Shown here: in pieces, positions 4,402-6,844 of the stretch
How positions within the stretch are numbered: the stretch's first letter is position 1
How the letters are laid out: every line of letters starts with the position of its first letter
DNA from: UBA4615 sp049422085
Lineage (GTDB): Bacteria > Pseudomonadota > Gammaproteobacteria > Burkholderiales > Burkholderiaceae_E
Assembly (NCBI GenBank): GCA_049422085.1
Contig: JBMSOD010000175.1
Span: forward strand, 1-6,844
Reading direction: 5' to 3'
DNA length: 6,844 nucleotides
Position numbers and translations under genes: made by a program
The notes under the pieces: generated by a model
Told to the model about the DNA's origin: nothing
Seen by the model: only the letters and a program-made list of their open reading frames with translations
Database searches by the model: none

Positions 4402-6831
4402 ATGCGATTTTCTGAACGCTGGCTGCGTGCCTGTGTCGACACCACACTCGATAGCGATGCCCTGGCCCATGCGCTGACCATGGCGGGTCTGGAGGTAGAG
4501 GAGCGTGAGCCTGCCGCTCCGGCCTTCAGCGGAGTGATCGTGGCCCGCGTCGTTTCGGTCAGCCGCCATCCGGATGCCGACAAACTCACCGTCTGCTCGG
4601 TTGATATCGGGCGGGCGGATCCGGTGCAGATCGTGTGCGGTGCCCCCAACGTGGCGGCTGGAATCACGGTGCCGTGCGCTGTTCCCGGAGCAGTCCTGCC
4701 TGGCGACTTCAAGATCGGCGTGGCCAAGATGCGGGGGGTGCAAAGCGAAGGAATGCTGTGTTCTGCGCGCGAACTGGGGCTGTCCGAAGATCACTCCGGG
4801 CTGATGATCCTGTCTGACACCCTGTCCCCAGGCGTCTCTCTGCGAGATGCCCTCGATCTTGACGACAAGGTATGGCTGCTCAAGCTGACCCCGAACCTGG
4901 CGCATTGCATGTCGGTGACGGGTGTGGCCCGGGAGGTGTCGGCCATCACCGGGGCGCCTTTGCGCCTGCCTGCCATGCCCCAGGTACAGCCCACGCTGTC
5001 CGACAGGCTTCCTGTCAGGATTGAAGCGCCTGACCTGTGCGGTCGGTTCAGCGGCCGCATTATCCGGGGAGTCAATGCAAAGGCCCGAACGCCCGACTGG
5101 ATCCGCCAGCGACTTGAACGAAGCGGCCAGCGGTGCATCTCGGCCCTGGTCGACCTCTCCAACTATGTGATGCTTGAACTGGGTCGCCCCACCCATGTGT
5201 TCGATCTGAACAGGATTCATGGAGGCTTGCAGGTCCGATGGGGGCGTCCAGGCGAAGCGCTCAAGCTGCTCAATGGCAACACCATCGAGGTCGGGCCAGA
5301 TGCTGACGGTCTGCCCGTCGGTGTGATCGCAGATGAGGCTCAGGTCGAGAGCCTGGCTGGCATCATGGGTGGCGATGCCACCGCCGTCAGCCTGGAGACC
5401 TCCGACATTTATGTCGAGGCTGCATTCTGGTGGCCGGAGGCCATCATGGGGCGGGCGCGTCGATACAACTTCTCGACTGACGCCGCCCAGCGTTTCGAGC
5501 GTGGCGTTGACGCCAGCACCACCGTCGAGCATCTCGACTACCTGTGTTCCCTGATCCTCTCGGTCTGCGGGGGGCAGGCAGGCCCAATCGATGATCAGCG
5601 CCTGCGTTTGCCTGCGCGCGAACCGGTCCGGATGCGCCTGTCGCGAGCGGCGCGGGTCATCGGCATGCCCCTGAGCCAGACAGATTGCACCAACGCGTTC
5701 GACAGGCTTGGCTTGCCCTACACGGTCCAGAGCCTCAATGGAGATACCGTGTTCTCGGTTACACCGGAGGCACGTCGCTTCGATCTCCAGATTGAAGAGG
5801 ATCTGATCGAGGAAGTGGTCCGGATTCATGGCGTTGACCGCCTCCCGGTGCGTGCGCCAAGGATGTCGGCCGACCTGTCGGTGGTTCCCAGAGATCGAAG
5901 AACCGTCATGGCCGTCAAGCAGTTCATGGCCTCGCGCGACTGGCAGGAGGTGATCAATTTCTCCTTCGTCTCATCGGCGCTGGAGCAATCCATGCTTAGC
6001 GGTCACGAGCCGATCCGTCTTCGCAATCCGATTGCCGAAACTCTCGATGTGATGCGTACGAGTCTTTGGCCGGGCCTGCTTGGCAATCTGCGACATAACC
6101 TGAACCGCAAGCTGAGCAGGGTCCGTTTGTTCGAGGTCGGACGCGTGTTTCTTCGCGATCCGAGCGCCGAGGCTGGGCCGCTTGAAGTTGCTGGGATTCG
6201 ACAGCCGCGTCGACTCGCGGGTCTGGCATGTGGATCTGCACTGCCCGAGCAGTGGGGTTCTCGGTCCAGGGCGGTCGATTTCTTCGATGTCAAAGCGGAT
6301 TTGCAGGTCCTGCGACCCGAGCTCCAGTTCATTCCTGCATCCCATGCCGCCCTGCATCCTGGCCGCAGTGCACAGGTGCTGGATGCTAAGGGTGCTGTGC
6401 TGGGCTGGATGGGCAGTCTTCATCCGGCGCTGGTACAGGAACTCGACCTGACCGAAACTCCGATCCTGTTCGAACTTGACCTCGATGCTCTCCTGCCAGT
6501 GCAGCCAGTTCAGGCGCAGGGCGTTTCGAGGTTTCCCCCGGTCATCCGCGACCTCGCCTTCGTGTTCGATGACCAGGTGACCGCCGGATCGGCGCTTGCG
6601 GAGATCGACATTGCGAGGCTTGAGGATCCGCGTCTGGCCATGCTTCGGCATGTGGTACTTTTCGATGAATACCGCGGTAAAGGATTGGAAAATAAGGAAA
6701 AAAGCCTTGCCTTCCGCTTTTGGTTGCAGGATACTGAACGAACCCTTTCTGACGTTGAGGCCGACGCTGCAATGAGCGCGGTGGCCGAGCGTCTTGCGCG
6801 TCGGCATCAGGCCCGACTGAGATCCGCCTGA
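4402..6831 (+). CDS. pheT: Phenylalanyl-tRNA synthetase, beta subunit
   Basis: The beta chain binds tRNA-Phe and edits Tyr-tRNA-Phe. It has 809 residues (E. coli 795) and looks complete. It begins with the usual MRFSERWLR and TMAGLEVEE. The EMAP-like tRNA-binding domain (about 39-148) has HPDADKL at 56-62, CGAPN at 79-83 and SEGMLCS at 115-121. The B3/B4 editing region (about 210-395) contains the LSNYVMLELGRPTHVFD segment around 252-268. B5 (about 406-478) ends in TPEARRFDLQIEEDLIEEV from 454. A catalytic-like core follows, then the FDX-ACB anticodon-binding domain from about 709. The segment at 163-171 reads TPNLAHCMS where many family members have TPNRADCLS. GGAG at 4390-4393 lies eight bases before the ATG, and pheS ends 14 bases upstream, so the two chains are co-translated. 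ihfA would normally follow. Confidence 0.98.
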   Translation: MRFSERWLRACVDTTLDSDALAHALTMAGLEVEEREPAAPAFSGVIVARVVSVSRHPDADKLTVCSVDIGRADPVQIVCGAPNVAAGITVPCAVPGAVLPGDFKIGVAKMRGVQSEGMLCSARELGLSEDHSGLMILSDTLSPGVSLRDALDLDDKVWLLKLTPNLAHCMSVTGVAREVSAITGAPLRLPAMPQVQPTLSDRLPVRIEAPDLCGRFSGRIIRGVNAKARTPDWIRQRLERSGQRCISALVDLSNYVMLELGRPTHVFDLNRIHGGLQVRWGRPGEALKLLNGNTIEVGPDADGLPVGVIADEAQVESLAGIMGGDATAVSLETSDIYVEAAFWWPEAIMGRARRYNFSTDAAQRFERGVDASTTVEHLDYLCSLILSVCGGQAGPIDDQRLRLPAREPVRMRLSRAARVIGMPLSQTDCTNAFDRLGLPYTVQSLNGDTVFSVTPEARRFDLQIEEDLIEEVVRIHGVDRLPVRAPRMSADLSVVPRDRRTVMAVKQFMASRDWQEVINFSFVSSALEQSMLSGHEPIRLRNPIAETLDVMRTSLWPGLLGNLRHNLNRKLSRVRLFEVGRVFLRDPSAEAGPLEVAGIRQPRRLAGLACGSALPEQWGSRSRAVDFFDVKADLQVLRPELQFIPASHAALHPGRSAQVLDAKGAVLGWMGSLHPALVQELDLTETPILFELDLDALLPVQPVQAQGVSRFPPVIRDLAFVFDDQVTAGSALAEIDIARLEDPRLAMLRHVVLFDEYRGKGLENKEKSLAFRFWLQDTERTLSDVEADAAMSAVAERLARRHQARLRSA
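6679..6735 (+). promoter_or_regulatory. Candidate promoter inside the 3' end of pheT
   Basis: TTGCCT at 6707-6712 and GATACT at 6730-6735 are each four-of-six matches to -35 and -10, with the ideal 17-base spacing. Just upstream, 6679-6704 is a purine-rich, A-rich stretch in the place of an UP element and is the most AT-rich patch of the gene. In E. coli ihfA has a promoter inside pheT, which is the only outside support. The matches are weak and could be chance. Confidence 0.22.
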
Positions 6832-6844
6832 ACGAACGCCGTCC

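Noticed and set aside
3653..4447. Antisense open frame of 264 codons over pheS
   Set aside because: It is in register with pheS codons and lies opposite conserved class II motifs; treated as a shadow.
4345..5829. Antisense open frame of 494 codons over the pheS-pheT junction
   Set aside because: Over pheT it runs in exact codon register with the sense gene, so it stays open simply because this GC-rich gene avoids TTA, CTA and TCA. The product resembles no family and has no clear ribosome binding site.
5971..6807. Antisense open frame of 278 codons in pheT
   Set aside because: It is again in register with the sense codons, with no independent coding signal.

Overview
The window is a compact piece of bacterial core genome, entirely on the + strand: the 3' part of a tRNA-Val(GAC) gene, then thrS, infC, rpmI, rplT, pheS and pheT. 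It is GC-rich. The gene order, the protein sequences and the tRNA-Val directly in front of thrS point to a betaproteobacterium, probably in or near Burkholderiales. That placement is inferred from remembered family sequences, not from a database search.

Layout. Bases 1-49 are the tRNA from the anticodon stem to the encoded CCA end. thrS (GTG start at 82) follows after only 32 bases. infC follows after 47 bases and starts at the rare codon ATC (2046); the AUG-class start at 2097 would cut off the conserved N-terminus of IF3. A 119-base spacer before rpmI holds an extended -10 promoter candidate and an RNA fold in which one hairpin loop is complementary to two downstream sites, one of them next to the rpmI start codon. 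rpmI and rplT are 12 bases apart and look translationally coupled. A 99-base spacer with two strong hairpins precedes pheS, and pheT begins 14 bases after pheS ends. The last 13 bases are non-coding; in related genomes ihfA comes next.

How the genes work together. All products serve translation: two aminoacyl-tRNA synthetases (ThrRS, and the alpha and beta chains of PheRS), initiation factor IF3, and the 50S proteins L35 and L20. In E. coli the same cluster is controlled by IF3 acting on its own unusual start codon, by L20 repressing rpmI-rplT through an mRNA pseudoknot, and by Phe-dependent attenuation ahead of pheST. Here the IF3 start-codon device is plainly present and a pseudoknot-type leader before rpmI is plausible. 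I see no Phe-rich leader peptide before pheS and no room for an E. coli-type thrS operator.

No mobile element, CRISPR array, phage gene or foreign cassette is visible. The coding content is ordinary. The points worth a second look are regulatory, above all the infC-rpmI leader.
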